Shown: positions 1-9,100, counted from the stretch's first letter. The stretch: 64,000 nucleotides of DNA from Salinicola halophilus (GCF_003206155.1 NZ_PZJV01000001.1:1195314-1259313); one strand, 5' to 3'. Numbers and translations are program-made. Notes: generated by a model from the letters alone, not told the origin.

Positions 1-207
1 CCGCCGGTAACCATCGGCTGGGAGAGCGTGCCCGAGCCTGGCGTGCAGGCGATGCTGAACCTTCACGACGAGATCCCCGAGTGGTTCTCCCGCGTCGAAC
101 GCGTCGCCGAGATCATCAACCAGCATCAGGACGTGTTGCGCACCAAGCGCGCCTGCTGGAAGACCTACAAGGATCGCGGCTACAAAGTCGAAGCGCACAA
201 GCTGTGA
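1..207 (+). CDS. holC: DNA polymerase III chi subunit, C-terminal fragment
   Basis: The reading frame is open from the window edge to a TGA at 205-207, giving the last 68 residues. The segment NLHDEIPEWFSRVERVAEII and the ending YKDRGYKVEAHKL follow the C-terminal pattern of HolC (a conserved PxFF/W-x-R-x-ERVxEI strand, then a basic helix and RGY). HolC belongs to the clamp-loader complex and contacts single-strand binding protein. In many gammaproteobacteria holC lies directly upstream of valS, and valS follows here at 1259, which supports the call. The 5' part lies outside the window. Identification rests on remembered family patterns and gene order, not a search. Confidence 0.78.
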   Translation, partial: PPVTIGWESVPEPGVQAMLNLHDEIPEWFSRVERVAEIINQHQDVLRTKRACWKTYKDRGYKVEAHKL

Positions 208-248
208 ACCAATAGGCAGCAATCGTCCATGAACGATGGGGAACGACA

Positions 249-1118
249 ATGTCGTCTTATGGATTTCTGGATTTGCAAAGCGTCCGACTGGTCTATCGAC
301 AGTCGGGTGATGGCCCCAACGTCGTCTTGCTGCATGGGTTTCCCGACACATTGCAGACGTGGACCACATGTGAACAGGCTCTCAATGCCCACGGATATCG
401 AACGCTCAATGTCAGTTTACGTGGCTACCCCCCCTCGAGTGTCGCGACTGATGGCGACTATTCGATACCGACGTTAGCAGCGGATGTTCTGTCCCTTCTC
501 GATAACCTAGAAGTCGATCGCGCTTTCATTCTTGGCCACGACTGGGGGGCTTCAATAGCCTATGCCTTGGCGTCTATCGCGCCGGAACGCTGCCATGCAC
601 TGATCACGCTCGCCGTTCCTCCTTTGTCTCTGTTCGATTCCTCTAACGAGGAACGCCGAGTACGACCCCACAACGACTATCTTGCGCGAGGGGCGGAGTC
701 TGCTTCCTTGCTGCTCGCGGATGGAATGCGCGAAGTGGATACACTTTACGAACTATGGAGCCCCAATTGGTTGCCCCCTCACGCGCATATTGCAGAGGTT
801 AAGAGAGCGCTTGCTCCTCCCGAGGTCGCTAGGGCAACTGTCGATTACTATCGGTACGGCCTGTCAGACGCCGAGCGAAGGCAGCTATTCGTCCCCTTGA
901 ATGTTCCCGCCCTGATAGTTTACGGAGACGACGAACCCGCTGTCAGACAGCGTCTTTTCATGCGATCCCAGGAGGCCTTTGCCAAGCCCATTACACTCTT
1001 GAGCTTGGCGCGGGTAGGACACTGGCCACACCTCGAAGCGCCCGAGCGCTTCCAGTCGGCGTTAAACGCCTTTCTCATCGATTACCTACTCACAGACGCA
1101 GCAAAGTCATCGCTCTAG
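249..1118 (+). CDS. Alpha/beta hydrolase, epoxide hydrolase/dehalogenase-like
   Basis: A 289-residue protein with the epoxide hydrolase/haloalkane dehalogenase layout of the alpha/beta hydrolase fold. It has an oxyanion-hole motif HGFPD (29-33) and a nucleophile elbow GHDWG with Asp98. A candidate acid lies in YGDDEP (227-228) and the catalytic His is in VGHW (258). An Asp nucleophile fits hydrolysis through an ester intermediate rather than a Ser esterase. The substrate is unknown. The ATG at 249 has GGGGA about 6 nt upstream; an ATG at 229 is in another frame. The gene sits between holC and valS, which are usually adjacent. Its composition is lower in G+C (31/60 at 481-540 versus 41/60 at 1441-1500 in valS), suggesting recent acquisition. 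Confidence 0.85.
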   Translation: MSSYGFLDLQSVRLVYRQSGDGPNVVLLHGFPDTLQTWTTCEQALNAHGYRTLNVSLRGYPPSSVATDGDYSIPTLAADVLSLLDNLEVDRAFILGHDWGASIAYALASIAPERCHALITLAVPPLSLFDSSNEERRVRPHNDYLARGAESASLLLADGMREVDTLYELWSPNWLPPHAHIAEVKRALAPPEVARATVDYYRYGLSDAERRQLFVPLNVPALIVYGDDEPAVRQRLFMRSQEAFAKPITLLSLARVGHWPHLEAPERFQSALNAFLIDYLLTDAAKSSL

Positions 1119-1148
1119 CTCGCTTGTGGCGCCGTCTCACACCCCACC

Positions 1149-1178
1149 CTGACGCCACACCCACCCAGCGGTTATAAT
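1149..1178 (+). promoter_or_regulatory. Putative sigma-70 promoter of valS
   Basis: A perfect -10 hexamer TATAAT lies at 1173-1178, with CTGACG at 1149-1154 (4 of 6 matches to TTGACA) at an 18-bp spacing. It would start transcription near 1185 and leave a leader of about 75 nt before valS. It lies after the stop of the alpha/beta hydrolase, so valS need not depend on read-through from holC. Confidence 0.5.
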
Positions 1179-1258
1179 TCCCGTCATTTTTACGATGCCG
1201 CACCCGCGCCAGAGGTGCGTCGCACGTCGTCGTCACCGTTGCCCAATCGAGTCGCTCC

Positions 1259-4114
1259 ATGGAAAAGACCTACCAACCCGATCAGATCGAAACCCGCTGG
1301 TACGAGCGCTGGGAGGCGGACGAACGCTTCGCGCCGTCCGGCACGGGCGCGCCCTTCTCGATCATGATTCCGCCGCCCAACGTGACCGGCAGCCTGCACA
1401 TGGGCCACGCCTTCCAGGACACGATCATGGACACGCTGGTGCGCTGGAAACGGATGCGCGGCAATAACACGCTGTGGCAGGTCGGCACCGACCACGCCGG
1501 TATCGCCACCCAGATGCTGGTGGAGCGCAAGCTGGCGGCGGAGACCGGCGAGACGCGTCATGACCTCGGTCGCGAGGCGTTCACCGACAAGATCTGGGAA
1601 TGGAAGGAAGAGTCCGGCGGTCATATCACGCGGCAGCTGCGGCGCATGGGCGCCAGCGCCGACTGGAGCCGCGAACGCTTCACCATGGACGACGGCTTCT
1701 ACCGGTCGGTGCAGGAGGTCTTCGTTCGCTTGCATGAAGAGGGCCTGATCTACCGCGGCAAGCGGCTGGTCAACTGGGACCCGACGCTGCACACCGCGAT
1801 TTCCGATCTCGAGGTCGAGAATCGCGAACAGCAGGGTCAGTTCTGGCATTTCCGCTATCCGCTGGCCGACGGCGCGACGACCACCGACGGCAAGGATCAT
1901 CTGGTCGTCGCCACTACCCGACCGGAGACGCTGCTGGGCGATACCGGCGTGGCGGTCAACCCGGAAGACCCGCGCTACGCCTCCCTGATCGGCCAGTTCA
2001 TCGAGCTGCCGCTGGTGGGCCGGCGCATCCCGATCATCGCCGACGAGCACGCCGACATGGAGAAGGGCTCGGGCTGCGTGAAGATCACCCCGGCGCACGA
2101 CTTCAACGACTACGAGGTCGGCAAACGCCATGACCACGCGCTGATCAACGTCTTCTCTAAGGACGCGACGATTCTCGAACGCGCCGAGGCGTTCGACCTG
2201 CAGGGTCGCGCCCTCACTGATGTCGACGTCACGCTGCCCGCCGCCTACTCGGGGCTCGGCCGATTCGAGGCGCGCGAGCGTATCGTCGCCGAGATGGATG
2301 CCGCGGGCCTGCTCGAGCAGGTCGAGACCATCAGCAATACCCTGCCGTATGGCGACCGCTCGGGTGACGTGATCGAGCCGCTGCTGACCGATCAGTGGTT
2401 CGTCGCCGTCGAAGAGCTGGCCAAGCCGGCAATCGCCGCGGTCGAGAACGGCGACATCGAGTTCGTGCCCAAGAACTACGAGAACATGTACTTCGCCTGG
2501 ATGCGCGAGCTGCAGGACTGGTGCATCTCGCGTCAGCTCTGGTGGGGACATCGCATTCCGGCCTGGTACGACGCCGACGGCAATGTCTTTGTCGCCCGCA
2601 CCGAAGCGGAAGTCCGCGACAGGCACGGGCTGGCCGACGACGTTGTGCTGACCCAGGACGAGGACGTACTGGACACCTGGTTCAGCTCCGGACTCTGGAC
2701 CTTCGGCACTCTCGGCTGGCCGGAGAAGACGCCTGAACTCGAGACGTTCCATCCCTCGAGCGTCCTGGTCACCGGCTTCGACATCATCTTCTTCTGGGTC
2801 GCCCGGATGATCATGATGACGCTGAAGTTCACCGACGAGGTGCCCTTCAAGCAGGTCTACGTCCACGGTCTGGTGCGCGATAGCCAGGGCCAGAAGATGT
2901 CCAAGTCGAAGGGCAACGTGCTCGACCCCATCGACCTGATCGACGGCATCGACCTGGAGACGCTGGTCGCCAAGCGGACCGGCAACATGATGCAGCCGCA
3001 GAAGGCCCGCGCCATCGAGAAGGCGACCCGCGCCGAGTTTCCCGACGGGATCGAAGCCCACGGCACCGATGCGCTGCGCTATACCTTCCTGTCGCTCGCC
3101 ACCACCGGGCGCGACGTCAAGTTCGACATGGGCCGCCTCGACGGCTATCGCAACTTCTGCAACAAGCTCTGGAACGCCTCGCGCTACGTGCTGATGAACG
3201 CCGAGGGCGAAGACGTCGGCCTTAACGCCGAGAGCGTCGAACTATCGCTGGCGGACCGCTGGATCGTCTCCCGGCTGCAGCAGACCACGACGCAGGTCAC
3301 CCAGGCGCTCGAGGAGTACCGCTTCGATCTCGCTTCCCAAGCGCTCTACGAATTCGTCTGGAACGAGTACTGCGACTGGTACCTGGAGCTCTCCAAGCCG
3401 GTGCTGTGGGACGAGAACGCGACGCTCGAGGCCAAGCGCGGTACCCGGCAGACGCTGGTGCGCGTACTCGAGACCATTCTGCGTCTCGCCCACCCGATGA
3501 TGCCGTTCGTCTCCGAGGAGATCTGGCAGCGCGTCGCACCGCTGGCGGCTACCGTCGCCACGGTCGATGGCGAGAGCCTGATGACGCAGCCGTGGCCGCA
3601 GGCGGACGACGCGCAGATCGACGCGCAGTCGATTCGTGACATCGAGTGGCTCAAGGGCGTGATCGTCGCCGTGCGCAACATTCGCGCCGAGATGAACATC
3701 GCCCCGGGCAAGCCGCTCGACGCGCTGTTGACCAAGGGCGACGCCGAGGATCGCGAGCGCCTGGAAGCCAATCGTCGCTTTCTGTCGAAGCTCGCCAAGC
3801 TGGCCAGCGTGACCTGGCTCGACGACCCGACGAGCGCACCGCTCGCCGCCACGCAACTGGTCGGCGACATGGAAGTGCTGGTGCCGATGGCCGATCTCAT
3901 CGACAAGGACGCCGAACTCGCGCGCCTCGCCAAGGAGATCGACAAGCAGGACAAGCTGATCGTCGGCATCGAGAAGAAGCTGTCCAACGAAAGCTTCACC
4001 GCCAAGGCGCCGGAGGCCGTGGTGGAAAAGGAGCGCGGCAAACTCAAGGACCTTCTCGCCGCCCGCCAGCTACTGGTCGACCAGCGCGACAAGATCGCGG
4101 CGCTGGAAAGCTGA
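1259..4114 (+). CDS. valS: Valyl-tRNA synthetase
   Basis: A 951-residue class I aminoacyl-tRNA synthetase of normal ValRS length. It charges tRNA-Val in the cytoplasm and edits mischarged threonine. The N-terminus carries [13 protein letters not shown] with the HIGH-type signature HMGH at 47-50. The KMSKS loop is at 546-550. The connective editing domain lies between them. The last ~65 residues ([20 protein letters not shown] onward) are the charged coiled-coil arm typical of ValRS. The ATG at 1259 gives [19 protein letters not shown], the usual start of the family. A promoter is visible in the preceding gap. The usual upstream neighbour holC is separated from it by the alpha/beta hydrolase gene. 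Confidence 0.98.
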   Translation: MEKTYQPDQIETRWYERWEADERFAPSGTGAPFSIMIPPPNVTGSLHMGHAFQDTIMDTLVRWKRMRGNNTLWQVGTDHAGIATQMLVERKLAAETGETRHDLGREAFTDKIWEWKEESGGHITRQLRRMGASADWSRERFTMDDGFYRSVQEVFVRLHEEGLIYRGKRLVNWDPTLHTAISDLEVENREQQGQFWHFRYPLADGATTTDGKDHLVVATTRPETLLGDTGVAVNPEDPRYASLIGQFIELPLVGRRIPIIADEHADMEKGSGCVKITPAHDFNDYEVGKRHDHALINVFSKDATILERAEAFDLQGRALTDVDVTLPAAYSGLGRFEARERIVAEMDAAGLLEQVETISNTLPYGDRSGDVIEPLLTDQWFVAVEELAKPAIAAVENGDIEFVPKNYENMYFAWMRELQDWCISRQLWWGHRIPAWYDADGNVFVARTEAEVRDRHGLADDVVLTQDEDVLDTWFSSGLWTFGTLGWPEKTPELETFHPSSVLVTGFDIIFFWVARMIMMTLKFTDEVPFKQVYVHGLVRDSQGQKMSKSKGNVLDPIDLIDGIDLETLVAKRTGNMMQPQKARAIEKATRAEFPDGIEAHGTDALRYTFLSLATTGRDVKFDMGRLDGYRNFCNKLWNASRYVLMNAEGEDVGLNAESVELSLADRWIVSRLQQTTTQVTQALEEYRFDLASQALYEFVWNEYCDWYLELSKPVLWDENATLEAKRGTRQTLVRVLETILRLAHPMMPFVSEEIWQRVAPLAATVATVDGESLMTQPWPQADDAQIDAQSIRDIEWLKGVIVAVRNIRAEMNIAPGKPLDALLTKGDAEDRERLEANRRFLSKLAKLASVTWLDDPTSAPLAATQLVGDMEVLVPMADLIDKDAELARLAKEIDKQDKLIVGIEKKLSNESFTAKAPEAVVEKERGKLKDLLAARQLLVDQRDKIAALES

Positions 4115-4200
4115 GCGTCCACCCGACAACCTGAACCGCTGCTCTCGTATCGCGCCATCCCGCGGCGCCGTGCGCACGCCCCTGCAGCGCTGCAGGCGAC

Positions 4201-4249
4201 AACCCCGTCGACGCCGGCTTTTAAAGCCGGCGTCGCTCGTTATGGGGTT
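4201..4249. terminator. Nested inverted repeat after valS, possible terminator
   Basis: A ten-base stem CGACGCCGGC (4209-4218) pairs with GCCGGCGTCG (4226-4235) around TTTTAAA. An outer pair AACCCC (4201-4206)/GGGGTT (4244-4249) encloses it. There is no clear T-tract after the stem, so termination is plausible but not shown; the outer arms could form a longer structure. Confidence 0.4.
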
Positions 4250-4375
4250 TCTGCAGCGTCACGCCTGGCCGATACCCGCCATTCTCAGAGACCCAACGCC
4301 TCGCCGCCAGTTTAGAAACACTGTTCCTTATGAAAAACTTAAATTATACTGGCGCAAACCGTTTTGAGATGTGCC

Positions 4376-5089
4376 ATGCAAGTCCGCCGAATCCTCCTCT
4401 ACAACGCGCTTGCGCTCGTCCTGATCCTCAGCTGGTGGCTGCCGACCGTTCTGTTCTGGACCAAGCTCGACGACGATGTCTTCTTTTTCTTCAATCAGTT
4501 CATCAGTCCCGTCTATCCCAACTGGACGGAGACGCTGGCGGTTCTCAACACGCGCGCCTTCGACAAGGTCATGTTCGGCGTGCTGGTGGTGATGCTCTAC
4601 GTGGCGATGGTGCGCGACCGCAGCGGCGGCTGGCAGAAATGGCTGGCGACCGGGCTGGTCATGTCGGTCGTCGGCGCGCTGCTCAACGAGCTGCTGCACA
4701 CGCACTTTCTGATGACGCGCCCCAGCCCGACGCTCTGGCATGGCCAGGTCAACCTGCTCAGTGACTATACGGCGCTGAATGCCAAGACCACGGCGTCGAA
4801 CAGCTTCCCCAGCGATCACGGCGTCATGGCGATGGTCTTTGCGAGTTTCATGCTGCGCTTTGCCGATCGGCTGATCGCGTCGCTGTCAGTGGCTCTCACG
4901 GTACTGGTCACGCTGCCGCGCATCATGGTCGGCGCCCACTGGGTGAGCGACGTCTATTTCGGTGCGCTGGCCATCGCGCTGGTCGTGCTGCCGTGGGTGC
5001 TTTGCAACTCGCAGATTCAGCGCCTGATCGATGCCATGGCCCAGGCCTTCGACCGGATCTATCAACGCTGCCGCCCCCATGCCTTCTGA
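4376..5089 (+). CDS. lpxT: LpxT-like PAP2-family lipid A phosphotransferase, copy 1
   Basis: A 237-residue polytopic membrane protein of the PAP2 superfamily with the layout I remember for LpxT, which moves a phosphate from undecaprenyl diphosphate to lipid A 1-phosphate on the periplasmic side. The family signatures are SFPSDHG (143-149, His148) and PRIMVGAHWVSD (181-192, Arg182, His188, Asp192). The first motif is TRPSP (114-118) with no Lys at the usual spacing before it. The ATG at 4376 is preferred over an in-frame TTG at 4364. A -10-like TATACT lies at 4345-4350, in an AT-rich stretch. It is followed 10 nt later by a paralogue. A generic undecaprenyl-diphosphate phosphatase cannot be excluded. 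Confidence 0.72.
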   Translation: MQVRRILLYNALALVLILSWWLPTVLFWTKLDDDVFFFFNQFISPVYPNWTETLAVLNTRAFDKVMFGVLVVMLYVAMVRDRSGGWQKWLATGLVMSVVGALLNELLHTHFLMTRPSPTLWHGQVNLLSDYTALNAKTTASNSFPSDHGVMAMVFASFMLRFADRLIASLSVALTVLVTLPRIMVGAHWVSDVYFGALAIALVVLPWVLCNSQIQRLIDAMAQAFDRIYQRCRPHAF

Positions 5090-5099
5090 GACATTCGAT

Positions 5100-5816
5100 A
5101 TGCGCCCAACGCGATTCCACCTCAAACGTATCGTTGCCTTGAACACCACCGGTCTGCTGCTGCTGCTGAGCTGGGCCTGGCCGCATGGCGTGCTGTGGAA
5201 CGACCTGGACGACCGTATCTTCTGGTTCTTCAACACGTTGATCACGCCGGAGCCCAATACCTGGGACGACGTGCTGGCGCTGCTGAACCATCGCGGCTTC
5301 GACATGGTCGCGCTGGCCATCCTGGGAGCCCTGTTCGCCTTGGCGATTCATCGCGACCCGCAGCCGCAGCGGCTTGCACGCTGGTCGGGAATTGGCGTGA
5401 CCATGCTGCTGACGGCGGGCGTACTGGCGCTTTTCACGACCAAGGGCATCGCCTACGGACACCCGAGTCCGACGCGGATCTTCGAGCACGCCATGCGGCT
5501 GACGGACGTGGTATCGATTCCGACCAAGGACTCCGCCTCGAACAGCTTTCCGGGGGATCACGGTCTCATGCTGATGGTGTTCGCCGGCTTCATGCTGCGC
5601 TTCGCCGACCGCCAGGTCGCGGCATGGAGCGTCGCCTTCGTCGTGCTACTCAGCGCGCCGAGAATCATGGTGGGAGCGCACTGGTTCAGCGACGTCTACA
5701 TGGGCGCCCTGAGTATCGCGCTGCTCGCCCTGCCCTGGGTGCTGTGTACGCCCCTCGCGAGCCGCACGGCGGCGGCGGTGCAGTACGGGATTTCGCGACT
5801 CCTGCGCTGGCACTGA
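5100..5816 (+). CDS. lpxT: LpxT-like PAP2-family lipid A phosphotransferase, copy 2
   Basis: A 238-residue paralogue of the preceding protein. The two share the order of membrane segments, the LNxRxFD segment and the PAP2 catalytic motifs. These are SFPGDHG (149-155, His154) and PRIMVGAHWFSD (187-198, Arg188, His194, Asp198). Its VSIPTKDSASNSFPGDHG stretch is closer to my memory of enterobacterial LpxT than copy 1 is. Motif 1 reads YGHPSP, with His where copy 1 has Arg. The ATG at 5100 is chosen because earlier starts overlap copy 1; an ATG at 5079 is the alternative. The 10-nt spacing implies co-transcription. Assignment to lipid A rather than another polyprenyl phosphate substrate is inference. 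Confidence 0.72.
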   Translation: MRPTRFHLKRIVALNTTGLLLLLSWAWPHGVLWNDLDDRIFWFFNTLITPEPNTWDDVLALLNHRGFDMVALAILGALFALAIHRDPQPQRLARWSGIGVTMLLTAGVLALFTTKGIAYGHPSPTRIFEHAMRLTDVVSIPTKDSASNSFPGDHGLMLMVFAGFMLRFADRQVAAWSVAFVVLLSAPRIMVGAHWFSDVYMGALSIALLALPWVLCTPLASRTAAAVQYGISRLLRWH

Positions 5817-5939
5817 CGCCCCCTGCTCACCTAGGATTCGACGCCGCTGGCATCGCGCCGAGGCCGTCGCACTGATTACCTCGAGCCATGAGTGGGGGAA
5901 TCGGGGCGCCGAATGTCGGGCCGGGGATGTCGCATCGCC

Positions 5940-7124
5940 TCACGTTCGCCCGAACGGTGCGGTATCGCCCCCGGCGTCATCGGCCTTTTCCGCGCTATCC
6001 GAGAGCGCGGACTTCACGCCGCTGGAGAGTCGCGCCGCGTTGCGCGAGGCGGCACTGTCGAACTCGCCGTCGGCGATGATGCGATCGCGCCCGGCGGATT
6101 TGGCCGCATAGAGCCGCCGGTCCGCCAGTTCGATCATCGCGTGAAGACTCTTGGCCTCCACGGACTGAGCCACCCCCATGGAGAGCGTCACTCTCAGCGT
6201 CTGGCCGTCGAAGCGACACGGCTCTTGCGCCAGGCGTTCGCGGATTCGTGCCGTCGCTTCCAGGGCCTGGGCGCGCGACGCGCCAGGCAGCAGCGCGAGG
6301 AACTCTTCACCCCCTACCCGCCCGATGGCGTCGTCATGACGCAGCGACTCCCGTAGTGCACTCGCAAGATGACGCAGTACGGCGTCGCCCGCGGTATGGC
6401 CGTAGGCATCGTTGACCTCCTTGAAGCGGTCGGCATCGACGAGTACCAGCGAGAATGGCAACTCCTGGCGCCAGAGAAGCGAGACCCGCTCGAAGATCGC
6501 CCGACGATTGAGCACCAGCGTGAGCGAGTCGTGCATGGCGTCACGCCGATGGCGGTACTCGTGACGGTCGGTGATCGCCAGCATGCGTAGGATCACCACG
6601 CAGATCATGAAAAACACCATCGCCAGGCCCACCTCCGACACGATCAGATCGAGTAGCGGAAGCTCCGGCGGGGGTGAAAACCCGCGCTGGTAATGAACCA
6701 TCGTCAGCGTGATGGCGACCAATCCCGCTGTCCCCATCAATTTGGTCCGCTGGCGCAGCCCCGATAGCATCAGCTCGATTTCGGCAAACAGCAGATAGTA
6801 GACGAGCGAGTCGTCCCCCTTGTTGGCGAGGCTGGCATAGACGATGAAGATCAGAAAGCTGCCCAGCTTGAGCATCAGTGCCGTCGCGAAATGCAGCCGA
6901 CGATGCAACATCAGCGCCAGCGCGTAGGCCACGACGCAGAGCAGATTGAGATGGCCGACGAGCGGTTTGCCCGTGAAGTACAGCACGGGCGCGACGAACA
7001 TCTGTAGCACCAGTGCCAGCAGATAGATCTCGGCCATGATTTCGAAACTGCGACGGTGCTCGACGGCGAGCGTGTCCGGTGGCGTTGCCAGGCGCTGCCA
7101 GACACTCAGGAGCGGTCTCCACAT
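5940..7124 (-). CDS. Membrane-anchored diguanylate cyclase (GGDEF)
   Basis: A 394-residue protein with about six hydrophobic segments in residues 30-185 and a C-terminal GGDEF domain. This makes cyclic di-GMP from two GTP at the inner membrane. The active-site loop is GGEEF (271-275). An inhibitory I-site RHDD (262-265) lies exactly five residues upstream, so product inhibition is expected. The domain starts at DSLTLVLNRRA, and DADRFKEVNDAYGH holds the metal-binding Asp. The N-terminal half resembles no named sensor I know; it is simply a multi-helix membrane region. The tail after residue 355 is polar and low in structure. The gene is monocistronic and convergent with the LpxT pair. Confidence 0.92.
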   Translation of the reverse strand: MWRPLLSVWQRLATPPDTLAVEHRRSFEIMAEIYLLALVLQMFVAPVLYFTGKPLVGHLNLLCVVAYALALMLHRRLHFATALMLKLGSFLIFIVYASLANKGDDSLVYYLLFAEIELMLSGLRQRTKLMGTAGLVAITLTMVHYQRGFSPPPELPLLDLIVSEVGLAMVFFMICVVILRMLAITDRHEYRHRRDAMHDSLTLVLNRRAIFERVSLLWRQELPFSLVLVDADRFKEVNDAYGHTAGDAVLRHLASALRESLRHDDAIGRVGGEEFLALLPGASRAQALEATARIRERLAQEPCRFDGQTLRVTLSMGVAQSVEAKSLHAMIELADRRLYAAKSAGRDRIIADGEFDSAASRNAARLSSGVKSALSDSAEKADDAGGDTAPFGRT

Positions 7125-7449
7125 GCTAAGCGGCTCTTTGCGTTGTTATCGTCCTCGCGCCAAGGACTGACCGGCGAACTCACGTCGAGCCGGGGGACGA
7201 ACTCTCGGGAAGGCGCTATTTTGACTTACCCCCAATTATTACCGTTTTTACCATCGGGTAACATAAGACAATTTCCAGTTTCACTGTCAGCCATAAACGA
7301 CACGCTTGTCGTCCTCTCTTCCGAGAACCTGGATCGAAGGCGGCCACGGCACGCGACGGGCCCGTCAGCGAGAGCTTTGGTAGGCTGTCGCCGACGTACG
7401 CCGCCTCGCGACGCCGTCGTTTCCTCGCCTCACTGACTAAGAGAATTTC
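7125..7449. other. 325-nt divergent intergenic region
   Basis: This gap separates the diguanylate cyclase start (minus) from the DoxX start (plus). It contains an AT-richer core at about 7215-7275 with TTGACT at 7221-7226, but no convincing -10 at the right distance. I see no RNA gene or open frame with coding character. Confidence 0.4.
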
Positions 7450-7857
7450 GTGCCCTCGTTGCGACTGGACTCCCCCGATATCGGCCGGCTGCTGCTTCGC
7501 CTGAGCCTTGGCCTTGCGCTATTGATCCACGGCCTGACCAAATTGATCCTCCCGGCGCAGCTGATCGCGGTCGCCGGCCTGCTGCAGGACGTCGGGCTCC
7601 CCACTGTGCTCGCCTACGCCACGCTGATCGCGGAGATCGGTGGTTCGCTGATGATCCTGCTGGGCTGGCGGGCCAGACTGGGCGGAATAGTGGTCGCCAT
7701 CGACATAGGATTCGCCGTGGCGCTGGCCTATCTGCCACGCGCTCTCGACCTGACGCCGGAGGGAGGATGGGCGCTGGAACTGCCGGCGATCCTGTTCGCC
7801 GTGGCGATGACGATCGTGGCACTGGGCAGCGGTCGAATCGCCCTTCGACCGGACTGA
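7450..7857 (+). CDS. DoxX family membrane protein
   Basis: A 135-residue protein with four hydrophobic segments in the DoxX arrangement. The RLSLGLALLIHGLTKL segment, a GLP turn, the AEIGGSLMILLG helix and a C-terminal helix ending in LGSGRIALRPD all fit. Family members are small integral membrane proteins linked in a few species to thiol or quinone redox defence; no reaction can be assigned. The start is a GTG at 7450 with AAGAGA 7 nt upstream. A close paralogue lies at 10935-11339 (minus) next to an azoreductase gene, and shares the ILRL/LLRL...LLHG/LIHG pattern and the GSGRxAxxPD ending. Confidence 0.85.
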   Translation: MPSLRLDSPDIGRLLLRLSLGLALLIHGLTKLILPAQLIAVAGLLQDVGLPTVLAYATLIAEIGGSLMILLGWRARLGGIVVAIDIGFAVALAYLPRALDLTPEGGWALELPAILFAVAMTIVALGSGRIALRPD

Positions 7858-7871
7858 AACGCCGTGGACAC

Positions 7872-7892
7872 GCCCCTGGCGGCGCCAGGGGC
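7872..7892. terminator. Strong hairpin between convergent genes
   Basis: GCCCCTGGC (7872-7880) and GCCAGGGGC (7884-7892) form a perfect 9-bp stem with a GGC loop, between the convergent doxX and uracil-DNA glycosylase genes. No T-tract follows on either side, so it is a candidate bidirectional terminator or transcript-end stabiliser only. Confidence 0.45.
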
Positions 7893-7913
7893 CACTGACA
7901 GTTCGGGTCGTGA

Positions 7914-8612
7914 TCAGGCCCCGAGCTGCTCGAGACGACGATCCAGGAGTTCGGGGAAGCGCTTGAACCAGCGCTGATTGAGGGGTGATGGATGCGGCAG
8001 CGGCGCCAGCGTGAAATCGCGGGTCTTGCCGTCAGGCAGGGTCAGCGTGGTGCGATGCGTCGATTCGAATTTCGCCTCGTCCGTCCAGAAGCGTTCGAGA
8101 TCGGCACGCACCTCTCGCGACTGACCGATGCCGAACCAGAAAAACGCCTCCCGTCCGAGCGTGACGACCTGATCGCCCCGCCAGCACTCGGTCAGCAGTC
8201 TCGCCACCAGCGGTTGGAAGCGCTTCTTGACCGCCATCGACCACGCCTTGTTGCCCTCGGGCTTGTACGGCACGGTATTGATCCAGAAGCACTCGTCGCC
8301 AACCGAAAGCGACGTCTCGAAATCGGGCAGTGGCCCGCCGTGTCGATGGCGATGGAGTGCCTCTCTCACCTTCTGCCCGCCAGCGCCGACGAACGGCTGA
8401 CCGATCTCGACCTCCTTGCGCCCCGGGTCGCGTCCGAAGATCGCAAAGCCGGCGTCTCGTGGGCCGAGACCGACGATGGGCTCGCCGGGATCGCGGTCGA
8501 ACTGGCGATAGACGGCGCGATCCAGGCGCTCGAGATCGGCGGCTTCACGGCGCAGCTCACGCTCGATGCCGGCAGGCAATGAATGACCGGCGTGGGCGGC
8601 AGCGGTAGACAA
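7914..8612 (-). CDS. Uracil-DNA glycosylase superfamily protein
   Basis: A 232-residue protein of the uracil-DNA glycosylase superfamily. The water-activating/uracil-pocket segment reads GRDPGRKEVEIGQPFVGAGG, matching the GxxPGxxExxxGxPFVGxxG pattern of the family 4/5 type. The C-terminal DNA-intercalation loop is HPSPLNQRWF. ECFWINTVPYKP supplies the Asn strand. These enzymes remove uracil or related damaged bases. I see no four-Cys iron-sulfur set, so it is not a typical family 4 enzyme. The start is a TTG at 8612, supported by AGAGG 6-7 nt upstream. It is the last gene of a gloA-tspO-udg operon, 13 nt after tspO. Confidence 0.8.
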   Translation of the reverse strand: MSTAAAHAGHSLPAGIERELRREAADLERLDRAVYRQFDRDPGEPIVGLGPRDAGFAIFGRDPGRKEVEIGQPFVGAGGQKVREALHRHRHGGPLPDFETSLSVGDECFWINTVPYKPEGNKAWSMAVKKRFQPLVARLLTECWRGDQVVTLGREAFFWFGIGQSREVRADLERFWTDEAKFESTHRTTLTLPDGKTRDFTLAPLPHPSPLNQRWFKRFPELLDRRLEQLGA

Positions 8613-8625
8613 GATGACCTCTCGA

Positions 8626-9096
8626 TCAGGCGGGGAAGTTGAGAATCAGCAGCGAGGCGTTGAGATAGACGGCAAAGCTCACCCAGACGAGGTACGGCAC
8701 CATCAGCCAGAAAGCCAACGGGGAGTCGCGCCGGAACGTCATCAGCGTCCACACGATCAGCATCCAGAGCGCGAGCAGATCGAGCAGGCCGAGCACCATC
8801 CAGTTCAGGCCGAAGAAGAGGACCGACCAGAGTGCGTTGGCGACGAGCTGGGCGACGAATGGCGTCAACGCGCGGCGACGCTCGCCGGCGGGCGTGACCC
8901 GCGTGACCCGCCAGGCAGCCACGGCCATCAGCAGATAGAGCAGCGACCAGGCAGTGGGGAACAACCAGTTCGGCGGCGTCAACGCCGGCTTGTCGAGCGC
9001 GGCGTACCACTCACCGGGCGGCGTGAGAATGCCGCTGCTGGCGGCGATCGCCACCAGCAGCAGCCAGCCGAGAAAAACGGCGAGAGAGCGGCTCAT
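8626..9096 (-). CDS. tspO: TspO/MBR family tryptophan-rich sensory protein
   Basis: A 156-residue, five-helix membrane protein of standard TspO length. The diagnostic WYAALDKPALTPPNWLF stretch (about 29-45) is followed by the Trp-rich helices ANALWSVLFFGLNW and TLMTFRRDSPLAFWLMVPY. TspO proteins bind porphyrins and in some bacteria modulate stress or pigment responses; the ligand here is unknown. The ATG at 9096 (MSRSLAVFLGW) gives the normal length; the frame extends further upstream but would overlap gloA. The start is 4 nt after the gloA stop, so the genes are very likely co-translated. The minus-strand order is gloA, tspO, uracil-DNA glycosylase. Confidence 0.93.
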   Translation of the reverse strand: MSRSLAVFLGWLLLVAIAASSGILTPPGEWYAALDKPALTPPNWLFPTAWSLLYLLMAVAAWRVTRVTPAGERRRALTPFVAQLVANALWSVLFFGLNWMVLGLLDLLALWMLIVWTLMTFRRDSPLAFWLMVPYLVWVSFAVYLNASLLILNFPA

Positions 9097-9100
9097 CGAC

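Noticed and set aside
1190-3061. A 623-codon open frame antisense to valS
   Set aside because: It is a shadow of the high-GC codon pattern of valS; its sequence is low-complexity, rich in Arg, Gly, Val and His, without domains.
4364-4375. TTG start for LpxT-like copy 1
   Set aside because: The ATG at 4376 fits the family start and has a GAG-containing upstream site; four extra residues add nothing.
7221-7250. Promoter with TTGACT upstream of DoxX
   Set aside because: No acceptable -10 hexamer at 16-18 bp; the AT-rich stretch alone is not enough.
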